This document shows positions 1 through 8,596 of a DNA stretch of 35,307 bases, piece by piece. The stretch is from Candidatus Tenebribacter davisii (GTDB lineage: Bacteria; Cloacimonadota; Cloacimonadia; Cloacimonadales; TCS61). The notes beneath the pieces were generated by a model. The model was not told where the DNA came from. It saw only the letters and a program-made list of their open reading frames with translations, and made no database searches. The translations under genes and the position numbers were made by a program. Within the stretch, counting starts at the first letter, position 1. Each line of letters starts with the position of its first letter. The stretch spans positions 1 to 35,307 of the forward strand of contig JAVCCH010000115.1 of NCBI GenBank assembly GCA_030765535.1. Reading direction: 5' to 3'.

Positions 1-2
1 AA

Positions 3-884
3 TTAGGTCTGGGTTATGAAGTGCTACGGAAGATAAAACCGGATCTTATCTATGCTGCATCATCCGGTTTCGGGCATACAGGAGCTGAGTCAAAAAAACC
101 TGCATATGATCTTATTGCTCAAGCTAGGGGTGGTATAATGAGCATTACCGGCTGGCCGGAAACTCCTCCTACCAGAGTTGGCATGTCTACTGGCGATATA
201 ACAGCTGGTATGTTCACAGCAATTGGGATTTGCACTGCTCTTTTCCATAAAGAGAAAACCGGTGAAGGACAAAAGATCGATGTAGCAATGTTGGATTGCC
301 AGGTCGCCATATTGGAAAATGCTCTTGCTCGTTATCAAGTTGATGGCATATCCCCCACACCGATCGGTAATCGTCATCCTACTGTCAGTCCTTTCCAGGC
401 ATTTATGGCTAAAGATGATTATTTTATCCTGCCTATTGGGAATGATAATCTCTGGAAGAAATTTTGTAGTGCAGTAGGTAAAGAGGAGTGGGGAAATGAC
501 ACTAGATTTATAACTAATGCTGACAGAAATGACAATCAAGCAATTTTAATTCCTCTACTCGAAGAGCTATTCTTAACTAAAAATGCTTCCGAATGGGTTG
601 AACTCATCGAAGGATATGGCGTACCCAGCTGTCTTATAAACAATATTGAAAAAGTTATGAATGACAAGCAGGTACACGCCCGAAATATGATCGTGGAAGT
701 AGATGATGAAAAAGCAGGAACGATCAAAATTGCGGGAAATCCCATCAAAATGACGTCTATTCCTGAAGAACTTAAACGCAATCCTGTACCTGAATTAAGT
801 GAACACACATCTGAAATTCTGGGTAAGTATCTGGGATTTGACAAGGAGAAACTGAAACAATTAAAAGAAGATGGTGTGATATAG
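3..884 (+). CDS. Class III (CaiB/BaiF-family) CoA-transferase, 5' truncated by window edge
   Basis: The reading frame is open from base 3, with no start inside the window, so this is the C-terminal 293 residues of a protein usually near 400 aa. The first visible residues, LGLGYEVLRKIKPDLIY followed by a SGFG motif, match the conserved 'L.. INPRLIY.SISGFGQ.G' region of the CaiB/BaiF family, and SITGWPETPPTRVG, MSTGDITAGMF and 'IDVAMLDCQVAILE' continue that match. The family moves CoA between carboxylic acids by a mixed-anhydride route using an aspartate. That Asp lies close to the missing upstream part or to the GDI segment and I do not assign it. The substrate cannot be told from sequence. 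The stop codon (882-884) abuts the ATG of the amidase gene at 885, so the two are translationally coupled. A GTG at 21 is an in-frame internal codon, not the start. Confidence 0.9.
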   Translation, partial: LGLGYEVLRKIKPDLIYAASSGFGHTGAESKKPAYDLIAQARGGIMSITGWPETPPTRVGMSTGDITAGMFTAIGICTALFHKEKTGEGQKIDVAMLDCQVAILENALARYQVDGISPTPIGNRHPTVSPFQAFMAKDDYFILPIGNDNLWKKFCSAVGKEEWGNDTRFITNADRNDNQAILIPLLEELFLTKNASEWVELIEGYGVPSCLINNIEKVMNDKQVHARNMIVEVDDEKAGTIKIAGNPIKMTSIPEELKRNPVPELSEHTSEILGKYLGFDKEKLKQLKEDGVI

Positions 885-2162
885 ATGAAATTCATTTCTG
901 AGTGTTCTTTATCTAAAACTATTTCTCAGCTGCAGAATAGAAAATTAACTCCGGAAAAATTGATCAATAACCTTTGTGATAAATTGGATAAATGGGATTC
1001 AAAAATAAAAGCATTTCTTCCTGAACCAAATCGACGAGAACGTTTACATCAAGATCTAGATCAATTATATCAGAAATTCCCAAATCCTGATGAGAGACCA
1101 GTTTTATTTGGTATCCCGATCGGGGTAAAAGATATTTTCCATACTAATGGTTTCGCGACAAGAGCAGGATCGGATCTTCCCCCAGAAGCCTTAAAGGGAA
1201 ATGAAGCTGAAGTGGTATCAATACTTAAAAATGCTGGTGCTTTGATCATGGGAAAAACAGTAACAACAGAGTTTGCCTATTTCTATCCAGGTCCAACAGG
1301 AAATCCCCATGACTTAAATCATACTCCCGGTGGATCAAGCAGTGGTTCTGCGGCAGCAGTTGCAGCGGGATTTTGTCCTTTAAGTTTGGGAACTCAGACG
1401 ATAGGTTCAATCTCACGCCCTGCCTCTTTTTGCGGAATTATCGGATTTAAACCAAGTTATGGCAGAATCTCATCCGCTGGAGTAATTCCATTCTCACGAT
1501 CTGTTGACCATATAGGTTTTTTCACTCAGGATCTGAAAGGAAGTGAAATTACAGCTTCAATTTTATCTGAAAATTGGGATAATAATTCATTGGAAGTTAC
1601 AAAAAAACCTGTATTGGGAATACCGGAAGGGAAATATCTTCAACAGACTTCAGCAGAAGTTCTATCTGTTTTTTATAAAAACATCGAAGAATTATTACAA
1701 AAGAATTATATAATTAAATCGGTCCCTGCCATGAATAATATTGAAGAGATCAATGAAAAACACAGACTACTGAATGCTGCTGAATTTGCAGAAGTTCACA
1801 AAGACTGGATTAAACAATACAGAAACAAATATCATCGTGCATCTATTGATCTGATTGAAAAAGGTATGTGCGTTTCAAGTAGAGTTGTGAAAGATGCACA
1901 ACAAGGTAGAACAATGTTTCGCAAAGAAATGGAACAACTTGGGGAAAAGAACGGGATTGATCTTTGGATCTCTCCTTCTGCCCCTACTACTGCTCCTAAA
2001 GGATTGAATTCTACAGGAGATCCGATCATGAATCTTCCCTGGACATACGCTGGGCTTCCTACATTATCTATTCCTTTTGGATTTATTGAACAGATGCCAA
2101 TTGGATTTCAATTTGCAGGATATTACAATAAAGATGAAACATTATTCAGGTTAATTCAATGA
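885..2162 (+). CDS. Amidase signature family hydrolase
   Basis: A 425-aa enzyme of the amidase signature (AS) family, which hydrolyses amide bonds with a Ser-cisSer-Lys triad. All three residues are visible: Lys82 in PIGVKDIFHT, the cis-Ser Ser151 in the glycine/serine stretch GGSSSGSAAAVAAG, and the nucleophile Ser175 in QTIGSISRPASFCG. The 24-residue Ser151-Ser175 spacing matches FAAH and malonamidase. No signal peptide is present, so it is cytoplasmic. The C-terminus (PIGFQFAGYYNKDETLFRLIQ) ends about ten residues earlier than many relatives but includes the last conserved block. The ATG directly follows the CoA-transferase stop with no spacer, implying one transcript and perhaps one pathway in which an amide is hydrolysed and the acid is activated or transferred. 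GatA is unlikely because no gatB or gatC is adjacent. The substrate is unknown. Confidence 0.92.
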   Translation: MKFISECSLSKTISQLQNRKLTPEKLINNLCDKLDKWDSKIKAFLPEPNRRERLHQDLDQLYQKFPNPDERPVLFGIPIGVKDIFHTNGFATRAGSDLPPEALKGNEAEVVSILKNAGALIMGKTVTTEFAYFYPGPTGNPHDLNHTPGGSSSGSAAAVAAGFCPLSLGTQTIGSISRPASFCGIIGFKPSYGRISSAGVIPFSRSVDHIGFFTQDLKGSEITASILSENWDNNSLEVTKKPVLGIPEGKYLQQTSAEVLSVFYKNIEELLQKNYIIKSVPAMNNIEEINEKHRLLNAAEFAEVHKDWIKQYRNKYHRASIDLIEKGMCVSSRVVKDAQQGRTMFRKEMEQLGEKNGIDLWISPSAPTTAPKGLNSTGDPIMNLPWTYAGLPTLSIPFGFIEQMPIGFQFAGYYNKDETLFRLIQ

Positions 2163-2264
2163 TCAGTATAATTGAAAATTTATCCTCAGAAACTTTTTTC
2201 TTGCCATTGAACTATAAATAATTTCTTTTTGTGATAATCGTAATATGAATTTAGCAAATAGGGT

Positions 2265-2287
2265 TCTAATGAATGATATTCATTAGA
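2265..2287. promoter_or_regulatory. 23-bp hyphenated palindrome upstream of the permease
   Basis: Ten-base arms TCTAATGAAT (2265-2274) and ATTCATTAGA (2278-2287) are perfect inverted repeats around a 3-bp centre, 31 bp before the permease ATG. The AT-rich symmetry fits an operator for a dimeric repressor. As RNA it could also form a weak hairpin in the leader. It is the only long palindrome in this 155-bp gap. Confidence 0.45.
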
Positions 2288-2317
2288 TTGATGTGTAAAC
2301 AATAACAAGGAGTTTTT

Positions 2318-3574
2318 ATGAAAGATCTCAACAGTAAAAATTTTGTTCTTGGTTTTCAGCACATGTTCGTAATGTTCGGTGCTACTGTCTTAGTTCCCCT
2401 AATTACAGGGCTGGATGTAGGCGTAACACTTTTCGCAGCAGGTATAGGTACACTTTTATTTCATGTACTCACAAAATTTGAAGTACCTGTTTTCTTAGGT
2501 TCATCTTTTGCTTTTATTCCTGGTATTATAGCAGTAGCAACTGCTAATGGTGGATCTCTAGCAGAAGCATTAGGTGGTATTGTAATCGCTGGTCTGTTGT
2601 ATGTGGTTGTAGCTATTATTTTTAAATTCATTGATGTTCGAATATTGCATAAGATCCTGCCACCATTTGTTACAGGTCCAATAATTATTCTTATCGGTTT
2701 GATATTGGCTCCTGTCGCAATTCAAAATGCTAATGGTTCATTTGCAGCTGGCATAGTAGAATCAATAGGCGTAAATGGCTGCTGGTTTGTAGCTTTATTT
2801 ACTTTTGCAGTAGCAGTATTTGTTAAAGTATTCTTTGAAAAAGTAGGAGCAAAATTATTATCTATGCTTCCAGTTCTTATTGCTCTTATTTCAGGGTATG
2901 TATTGTCTATAATTCTTGGAATTGTAGATTTTACAGCAGTGAAAGAAGCTGCCTGGTTTGGTCTTCCAAAATTCTCATTACCTGTATTTTCAACACGCTC
3001 AATTTCAATAATAGTACCTATCGCAATTGTTACTATTGTTGAACACTTTGGTGATGTTCTCGCTATTGGTAATGTGGTTGGAAAAGACTTTATTAAAGAA
3101 CCTGGTATTCATAGAACATTATTGGGTGACGGACTCGCCACATCTCTTTCTGCTATGATCGGTGGACCTGCTAATACAACTTATAGCGAAAATACTGGTG
3201 CTGTTGCTCTAACTGGAGTTTTCAATCCAGTCATCATGAGAATCGCTGCTGTATTTGCAATAATTCTTTCTTTTGTACCTAAATTTACCTCGATCATTGG
3301 AACAATTCCCAGTCCTGTTATCGGTGGAATTTCTATTCTTCTATTCGGTATGATCTCATCTATCGGTATCAAGAACATGGTTGATAACAAAGTAGATTTT
3401 ACTAATGCAAAGATTCTTATGATCTCTGCTGCAATGCTTGTTCTGGGATTAGGTGGCGCTGAATTTACTGTTGGCAACTTCCATTTAGTAGGTTTAGGTC
3501 TTGCCGCTGTTGTTGGTATTATTCTTAATCTTATTTTGAATTTTGGCGAAATTAAAAAGAAAGAAGTAGAATAG
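2318..3574 (+). CDS. uraA: NCS2-family uracil/xanthine permease (UraA-like)
   Basis: A 418-aa polytopic inner-membrane nucleobase:proton symporter. The start LGFQHMFVMFGATVLVPLIT and the segment FLGSSFAFIPG are hallmarks of the NCS2 (UraA/UacT) family, with 14 hydrophobic segments expected. The two acidic residues that bind uracil and protons in E. coli UraA (Glu241, Glu290) are matched by Glu242 in VEHFGDV and Glu291 in TYSENTGAV, and His243 follows Glu242. These UraA-type residues favour uracil over xanthine. A good ribosome binding site, AAGGAG at 2307-2312, supports the ATG at 2318. It is preceded by a palindrome at 2265 and followed by a hairpin at 3590, so it is probably its own transcription unit. 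Salvage of pyrimidine bases is the likely role. Any link to the upstream amidase is only positional. Confidence 0.93.
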   Translation: MKDLNSKNFVLGFQHMFVMFGATVLVPLITGLDVGVTLFAAGIGTLLFHVLTKFEVPVFLGSSFAFIPGIIAVATANGGSLAEALGGIVIAGLLYVVVAIIFKFIDVRILHKILPPFVTGPIIILIGLILAPVAIQNANGSFAAGIVESIGVNGCWFVALFTFAVAVFVKVFFEKVGAKLLSMLPVLIALISGYVLSIILGIVDFTAVKEAAWFGLPKFSLPVFSTRSISIIVPIAIVTIVEHFGDVLAIGNVVGKDFIKEPGIHRTLLGDGLATSLSAMIGGPANTTYSENTGAVALTGVFNPVIMRIAAVFAIILSFVPKFTSIIGTIPSPVIGGISILLFGMISSIGIKNMVDNKVDFTNAKILMISAAMLVLGLGGAEFTVGNFHLVGLGLAAVVGIILNLILNFGEIKKKEVE

Positions 3575-3589
3575 TTATTAATAAAAACT

Positions 3590-3622
3590 AAAAGCCATTT
3601 CTCTAATTGGGAAATGGCTTTT
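3590..3622 (+). terminator. Hairpin after the permease gene
   Basis: A 12-bp perfect stem (AAAAGCCATTTC, 3590-3601; GAAATGGCTTTT, 3611-3622) with a 9-nt loop starts 16 bp after the permease stop codon and ends in a short T run, which fits an intrinsic terminator. Eight bases further on the first copy of the dispersed element begins. Confidence 0.8.
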
Positions 3623-3630
3623 GTTATATC

Positions 3631-3730
3631 TGGTGGAGTCAAGTGGACATTATCAGAACTTTGTTCTTGAATCCCAGTGATGAAATATTGCAGACATTTC
3701 GATTAATTGAGTTGTTAAAATGAAGCGAAT
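3631..3730 (+). repeat. Dispersed intergenic element, copy 1
   Basis: About 100 bp starting TGGTGGAGTCAAGTGGACAT. By eye it matches 10475-10573 in roughly nine of ten positions along its length, and its first ~45 bp match 21178 onward with three differences. It contains the small inverted repeat GAACTTTGTTC (3656-3666) and is followed by a 15-bp palindrome, CAACAAT-T-ATTGTTG, at 3733-3747. All three copies follow a strong hairpin on the + strand within 8 nt. The rest of the 346-bp gap (3731-3920) holds no convincing gene and presumably contains the promoter of the signalling operon, which I cannot place with confidence. Confidence 0.75.
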
Positions 3731-3935
3731 TACAACAATTATTGTTGAAATTCAAGTTCGACTGAAAAAAAGGGAGTATGCATGGTTTTTGAAAGAAAAA
3801 TTGACATAAACAACTCTAATTATCTGATCGTAACGGATATTCTTAGGAATATTGAATAGAAAAGATAAGGCTATAAAGGGTGTAAAATAAAAAGCACTCT
3901 GGCAGTAAAAAAATGGATTTTTGAAAGGAAACCTA

Positions 3936-6900
3936 ATGAAGAAAAGAATATGTCTTTTTTTATTCCTCGGCATCGTTCTGAATGTTTTCTCCCAAACAAA
4001 TATAGACTCTCTGAAAGCCATATGGAATGATCTGAACCAACCAGATTCAACTCGACTCTTTAGCATAGACAATATTGCCCAGGAATATTATCAATTATCA
4101 CAGACAGATAGTATAATCTTATACGCTCAGAAGGAATATGAATTTGCTGAACATCTCGGTGATAGTGAGAAAATGAGTGGAACTCTTATCATTATGGGTA
4201 TTGCATTTGAGTCTATGAATGAATACCCCAAAGCATTGGAAAATTACAATCGAAGTATGAAAATAGCCGAGAATGCAGGTAACAAGGAAGGAATTGCTGT
4301 AGCGCAGATGAATATAGGTATTCTTCAAATGCTACTTGGCGATTATGCTGAAGCAATAGATTACCTTACACGAAGTTTGAAAATTGCTGAAGAAATAGGC
4401 AACAGTGATTTACAAATCACAATATTACGTAATATTGGTATCATTTACATTTACCAGGATGATCCTGAAAATGGTTTAAGTTATACCAGACAGAGTTTGG
4501 CCATATCGGAAGAAAAAAACGATTTAGGAGGTCAGGCAAAAGCACTAAATAATATCGGGACAGCATACAAAGATAAAAAGGACTACGAAAAAGCCGCCGA
4601 CTATTTCAATAAAAGCTTAGTAATTAAAACTGAACTTGGCTATAAGAAAGACTTACCCAGCACACTCATCAATATCGGAATGTGTCAGGAGTACAACGGT
4701 AATTACTCCAAAGCCTTGGAATGTTTAAATAAGTCTCTAAAAATCAGCGAAGAAATTGAAGATAAGGAGCTTATTGCCAGATCACTAAGATCAATTGGAC
4801 ATGTTTACCATTCAAAAGGCGATTATGAAAATGCAATCAATTATAACCAACGATCACTTTCCCTCTCAAAAACAATAAAATCTCTTGTTTCGACTGAAGA
4901 AACGGCGAAAGAGCTTTATGATAATTATAAAGCATTGGGTAAGTACAAACAGGCTTTAGAGATGTACGAATTGTACATTGTTACACGAGATAGTCTTTTG
5001 AGTGAAAGAAATAAAGATGAAATAATCAGGCAAGAATATAAATATGCTTATGAAAAACAAGCCATAGTCGATAGTTTAGCCTTTGTTAAATTGCAAAACG
5101 AACAAGAGCTAAAACTTCAAAAATCAAAAACTCAGCAACTGGTTTTGATAATTGGTGTAATACTTTTGTTAGCATTTCTTGCTTATTTTTATAATAGGTT
5201 TCAGTTAATACGCAAGCAAAAAAGGATTATTGATCAAGAGATTTCAGAAAGGAAAAAAACAGAAAAAGAACTTAAAAAAGCTAAAATAATTGCGGAAACT
5301 GCAACTCAGGCCAAAGGTGATTTCCTGGCCAATATGAGCCATGAAATTCGTACACCAATGAATGCAATAATGGGTATGAATTATTTGCTACAGAAAACAG
5401 AACTCACTTCCAAGCAGTTTGATTATGCCAAAAAGATCGAGCGATCTGCTCAGAATTTGCTGGGAATTATCAATGATATTCTGGATTTCTCCAAGATCGA
5501 AGCCGGCAAGATAGATATGGAAATGATCGACTTTAATCTGAATGATGTGCTGGATAACCTTTCCAATATGATGAGCGTGAAAGCCCAGCAGAAAGACCTG
5601 GAATTGATCATTTCAAAACATTCGGATGTTCCCACATATCTTGTTGGAGACCCGCTCCGGTTAGGACAAGTGCTCATCAATCTTTCCACGAATGCTATCA
5701 AATTCACCGAAAAAGGTGAGGTTGAAGTGAAAACAGAGAAAATAGAATTAACTGATAAAGAAGCTTTTATCAAATTCTCTGTAAAAGATACCGGTATCGG
5801 GTTAACTGAAGAGCAAAAAGGCAAGTTATTCCAATCTTTCTCGCAGGCAGATGCATCTACCACTAGAAAATACGGTGGAACCGGACTTGGTCTTACTATC
5901 AGTAAAAAACTGACAGAATTAATGTGTGGCGAAATTGGCGTGGATAGTGTGCCGGGAGAAGGAAGTACATTCCATTTCACAGCACGTTTTGGCCTCTCTG
6001 CCAAAACGAAAGAAAAGATGCGGGTAATTCCGGAAGTACTGAATAATATGAATGTACTGATCGTGGATGATAATGTAACTGTGCTGGAAGTAATGACGGA
6101 TTATTGTCATGACTTCAGTTTTAAAGTGCAGACAGCCAATAACGGCAAGAAAGCTATAGAGATCCTACAGAAAGATCATACCATCCAAACTGTTTTTATG
6201 GATTGGAAGATGCCAATAATGGATGGTCTGGAAGCGGCTACTCGCATCAAAAACGATCCTAAGATTAAACCAAAACCCAAGATAATAATGGTTACCAGCT
6301 ATGGACGGGAAGAGATCCTGAACCGAGCTGAAAAAATCGGCTTAGATGGTTTTCTCATCAAGCCAGTAAGCCAATCGCTGCTTTTGGATACTGTTGTAGA
6401 AGCCTTTGGTGAAACTATCGCTTCTGATAGAAAAGATGATAAAAAACAAAAGAATACTGATGAGCTTGATGCAATTCGTGGTGCCAGCCTGCTGCTGGTA
6501 GAAGACAACGAGATCAACCAGCAGGTTGCAGTTGAATTGTTGGAAAGCGAAGGCTTCGTTGTAGACGTTGCCGATGATGGTAAAATCGGAGTAGAAAAAG
6601 TGTTTGCAAATCCCGACAAATATGATTTGATATTAATGGACCTTCAGATGCCGGTGATGGATGGCTACACAGCTGCTAAAACTATTCGAGCCAACAAAGA
6701 TTTCGATTGGCTGCCAATTGTAGCAATGACTGCAGATGCCATGAGCGGTGTAGAAGAAAAAGTTCTGGGTATCGGTATGAATGCCTACGTTACCAAACCT
6801 ATCGATGTGGAACAATTATACAAAACCCTGATCCATTGGGCAGATGCAGAAAAGATCAAACTGCGACAGAGCGGTGCAGAAGTAAAGAAAACCGATGAAC

Positions 6901-7517
6901 CAGCTGAAGTTGTACTGCCAGATATACCTGGCTTAGATATTGAAAATAGTTTAAAAAGAGTAGCAGGAAATAAGAAATTATATTTGAAGATCTTGATGCA
7001 GTTCAGCGAAAACAATCGCAATTTTGCTGAAGAAGTTTTAAAAGCTGTGAAAGATAAAGATCAGGAACTGGCTGTACGAACAGCGCACACGATAAAAGGC
7101 GTGGCTGGTAACCTTGGTGCAACCGATTTGTTTGATGCAGCTAAGGTCCTGGAATATCTATTACATGATGGAATTGAAGATTCTGATGCCATAAACAAAA
7201 CTCTGAATAATGTAATTGAATTATTGAATCCTCTTATCGAAGCTATCGATATTTTCCAACAGGAGCAAAAGAAAACAGAAGCAGCTGCAGAAACTCTGGA
7301 ATTGAATCTGGAAGATGTGAAACAGGTGATAGCTGATCTGAAAAATGATCTGGAACAATACAGTACGGAAGCAACTGAAAGTTTTGAAAAATTAAAGAGC
7401 ATGCTGAACGGCCATGGTTATGACCAGCAAATGGAAACAATGCAAACACGGATAGATGGTTATGAATTTGATGAAGCTATTGAATTATTGGACAAAATTA
7501 GTATCGATTTTAAGTAG
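3936..7517 (+). CDS. TPR-domain hybrid sensor histidine kinase (HisKA-HATPase-REC-REC-HPt)
   Basis: A 1193-aa complex phosphorelay kinase. I chose ATG 3936 (MKKRICLFLFLGIVLNVFSQ, a clear signal peptide) because AAAGGA at 3924-3929 sits before it. An in-frame TTG at 3921 lies too close to that site. Residues ~20-350 form a TPR array (repeated 'ALENYNRSMKIAEN.G' units), followed by a transmembrane helix near 402-421, a short coiled coil, and HisKA with phospho-His469 in MSHEIRTPMNAIMG. The HATPase_c domain shows NLSTNAIKF, DTGIGL and GGTGLGLTISK. Two receiver domains carry phospho-Asp756 (FMDWKMP) and Asp902 (LMDLQMPVMDG), and a C-terminal HPt domain carries His1051 (AHTIKGVAGNLG). The TPR sensor should lie outside the inner membrane and sense a protein or peptide. 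The HPt domain makes it a likely phosphate source for the four receiver proteins encoded just downstream. Confidence 0.95.
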   Translation: MKKRICLFLFLGIVLNVFSQTNIDSLKAIWNDLNQPDSTRLFSIDNIAQEYYQLSQTDSIILYAQKEYEFAEHLGDSEKMSGTLIIMGIAFESMNEYPKALENYNRSMKIAENAGNKEGIAVAQMNIGILQMLLGDYAEAIDYLTRSLKIAEEIGNSDLQITILRNIGIIYIYQDDPENGLSYTRQSLAISEEKNDLGGQAKALNNIGTAYKDKKDYEKAADYFNKSLVIKTELGYKKDLPSTLINIGMCQEYNGNYSKALECLNKSLKISEEIEDKELIARSLRSIGHVYHSKGDYENAINYNQRSLSLSKTIKSLVSTEETAKELYDNYKALGKYKQALEMYELYIVTRDSLLSERNKDEIIRQEYKYAYEKQAIVDSLAFVKLQNEQELKLQKSKTQQLVLIIGVILLLAFLAYFYNRFQLIRKQKRIIDQEISERKKTEKELKKAKIIAETATQAKGDFLANMSHEIRTPMNAIMGMNYLLQKTELTSKQFDYAKKIERSAQNLLGIINDILDFSKIEAGKIDMEMIDFNLNDVLDNLSNMMSVKAQQKDLELIISKHSDVPTYLVGDPLRLGQVLINLSTNAIKFTEKGEVEVKTEKIELTDKEAFIKFSVKDTGIGLTEEQKGKLFQSFSQADASTTRKYGGTGLGLTISKKLTELMCGEIGVDSVPGEGSTFHFTARFGLSAKTKEKMRVIPEVLNNMNVLIVDDNVTVLEVMTDYCHDFSFKVQTANNGKKAIEILQKDHTIQTVFMDWKMPIMDGLEAATRIKNDPKIKPKPKIIMVTSYGREEILNRAEKIGLDGFLIKPVSQSLLLDTVVEAFGETIASDRKDDKKQKNTDELDAIRGASLLLVEDNEINQQVAVELLESEGFVVDVADDGKIGVEKVFANPDKYDLILMDLQMPVMDGYTAAKTIRANKDFDWLPIVAMTADAMSGVEEKVLGIGMNAYVTKPIDVEQLYKTLIHWADAEKIKLRQSGAEVKKTDEPAEVVLPDIPGLDIENSLKRVAGNKKLYLKILMQFSENNRNFAEEVLKAVKDKDQELAVRTAHTIKGVAGNLGATDLFDAAKVLEYLLHDGIEDSDAINKTLNNVIELLNPLIEAIDIFQQEQKKTEAAAETLELNLEDVKQVIADLKNDLEQYSTEATESFEKLKSMLNGHGYDQQMETMQTRIDGYEFDEAIELLDKISIDFK

Positions 7518-7538
7518 TGAATTCGGGAGGAAAAGTTT

Positions 7539-8552
7539 ATGTCTAAACAATCCATTCTGGTAGTGGATGACACACCTGAAAATATCGATGTATTGAATGG
7601 TATCTTGAATGAAGAATATGATGTGAAAGTTGCAATCAATGGAATGATGGCTCTCAAGATCGCTCAGAAAATGAAGCCTGATATAATCCTTCTGGATATC
7701 ATGATGCCGGGCATGGATGGTTATGAAGTGTGTGAAGCATTAAAAGCTAACATGGAAACTCAGAAAATTCCAGTCATTTTCGTAACTGCCAAAAACCAGA
7801 TCGTCGATGAAGCACGCGGATTTGAAGTGGGTGCAGTTGATTACATCACCAAACCTGTCAGCCCTCCCATTGTTCTGGCGCGTGTTAAAACACAGCTGGC
7901 CATCTACGATCAAAGTCGGACTCTGGAATCTCTGGTAAAAGAGCGCACACAAGAGCTGGATGATACACGATTGGAGATTATTCGACGGCTTGGTAGAGCG
8001 GCTGAATATCGCGATAATGAAACCGGTATGCACGTGATTCGAATGAGCAAATATTCTCAACTAATTGCTAAAGAAATTGGTTTGGATGATGAACAGGCTG
8101 AACTTATTTTGAACGCATCTCCCATGCATGATATAGGTAAGATAGGAATTCCAGATAATGTACTTTTGAAGCCAGGTAAACTTACTAATGAAGAATTTGA
8201 TATTATTAAGCAGCATCCCGAGTATGGAGTAATGATAATGGGAGAACATTCCTCTGAATTGTTAAAACTTGCCAATGACGCTGCAAATTCGCATCACGAA
8301 AAATGGAATGGTAGAGGATATCCGAATGGTACAAAAGGCGAAGATATTCCACTTATTGGCAGGATCGCTGCTGTTGCTGATGTATTTGATGCACTTACCA
8401 GTGAAAGACCTTATAAAAAAGCCTGGACTATTGAAGATGCAGTCGGTTTGATCGAAAGAGAAAGTGGTGAACAATTTGATCCACGCATTGTGAAAGCTTT
8501 TGTGAATGTCTTGCCAGAAATTCTGAAAGTGAAAGAGCAGTATGCAGATTAG
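7539..8552 (+). CDS. Response regulator with HD-GYP domain (c-di-GMP phosphodiesterase)
   Basis: A 337-aa cytoplasmic RpfG-like protein. An N-terminal receiver (1-120) has the acidic pair Asp10-Asp11, phospho-Asp53 (LLDIMMPGMDG), Thr83 and Lys105 in YITKPV, so it is phosphorylatable. After a helical linker comes a complete HD-GYP domain (~145-330): His165, the HD pair His197-Asp198 in MHDIGKIGIPD, His226, His252-His253 and the GYP motif in NGRGYPNG. This domain family hydrolyses cyclic di-GMP to GMP or pGpG, using a bi- or tri-nuclear metal centre. GGGAGG at 7525-7530 is a strong ribosome binding site before the ATG, and the gene follows the hybrid kinase by 21 bp, so it is co-transcribed. 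Phosphotransfer from the kinase HPt is inferred. It would couple the TPR sensor to c-di-GMP removal. Confidence 0.95.
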   Translation: MSKQSILVVDDTPENIDVLNGILNEEYDVKVAINGMMALKIAQKMKPDIILLDIMMPGMDGYEVCEALKANMETQKIPVIFVTAKNQIVDEARGFEVGAVDYITKPVSPPIVLARVKTQLAIYDQSRTLESLVKERTQELDDTRLEIIRRLGRAAEYRDNETGMHVIRMSKYSQLIAKEIGLDDEQAELILNASPMHDIGKIGIPDNVLLKPGKLTNEEFDIIKQHPEYGVMIMGEHSSELLKLANDAANSHHEKWNGRGYPNGTKGEDIPLIGRIAAVADVFDALTSERPYKKAWTIEDAVGLIERESGEQFDPRIVKAFVNVLPEILKVKEQYAD

Positions 8553-8596
8553 TAAGAAAGTGCTGGGAAGATAGGTAGAATAAGGAAGGATTTTGA

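Noticed and set aside
3801-3806. TTGACA as a -35 box for the signalling operon
   Set aside because: No acceptable -10 hexamer lies 15-19 bp downstream. The promoter may use other elements.
3720-3809. 29-codon frame (MKRITTIIVEIQVRLKKREY...) overlapping the end of repeat copy 1
   Set aside because: No ribosome binding site is present, and copy 2 has a stop right after ATG AAG, so the frame is not conserved.
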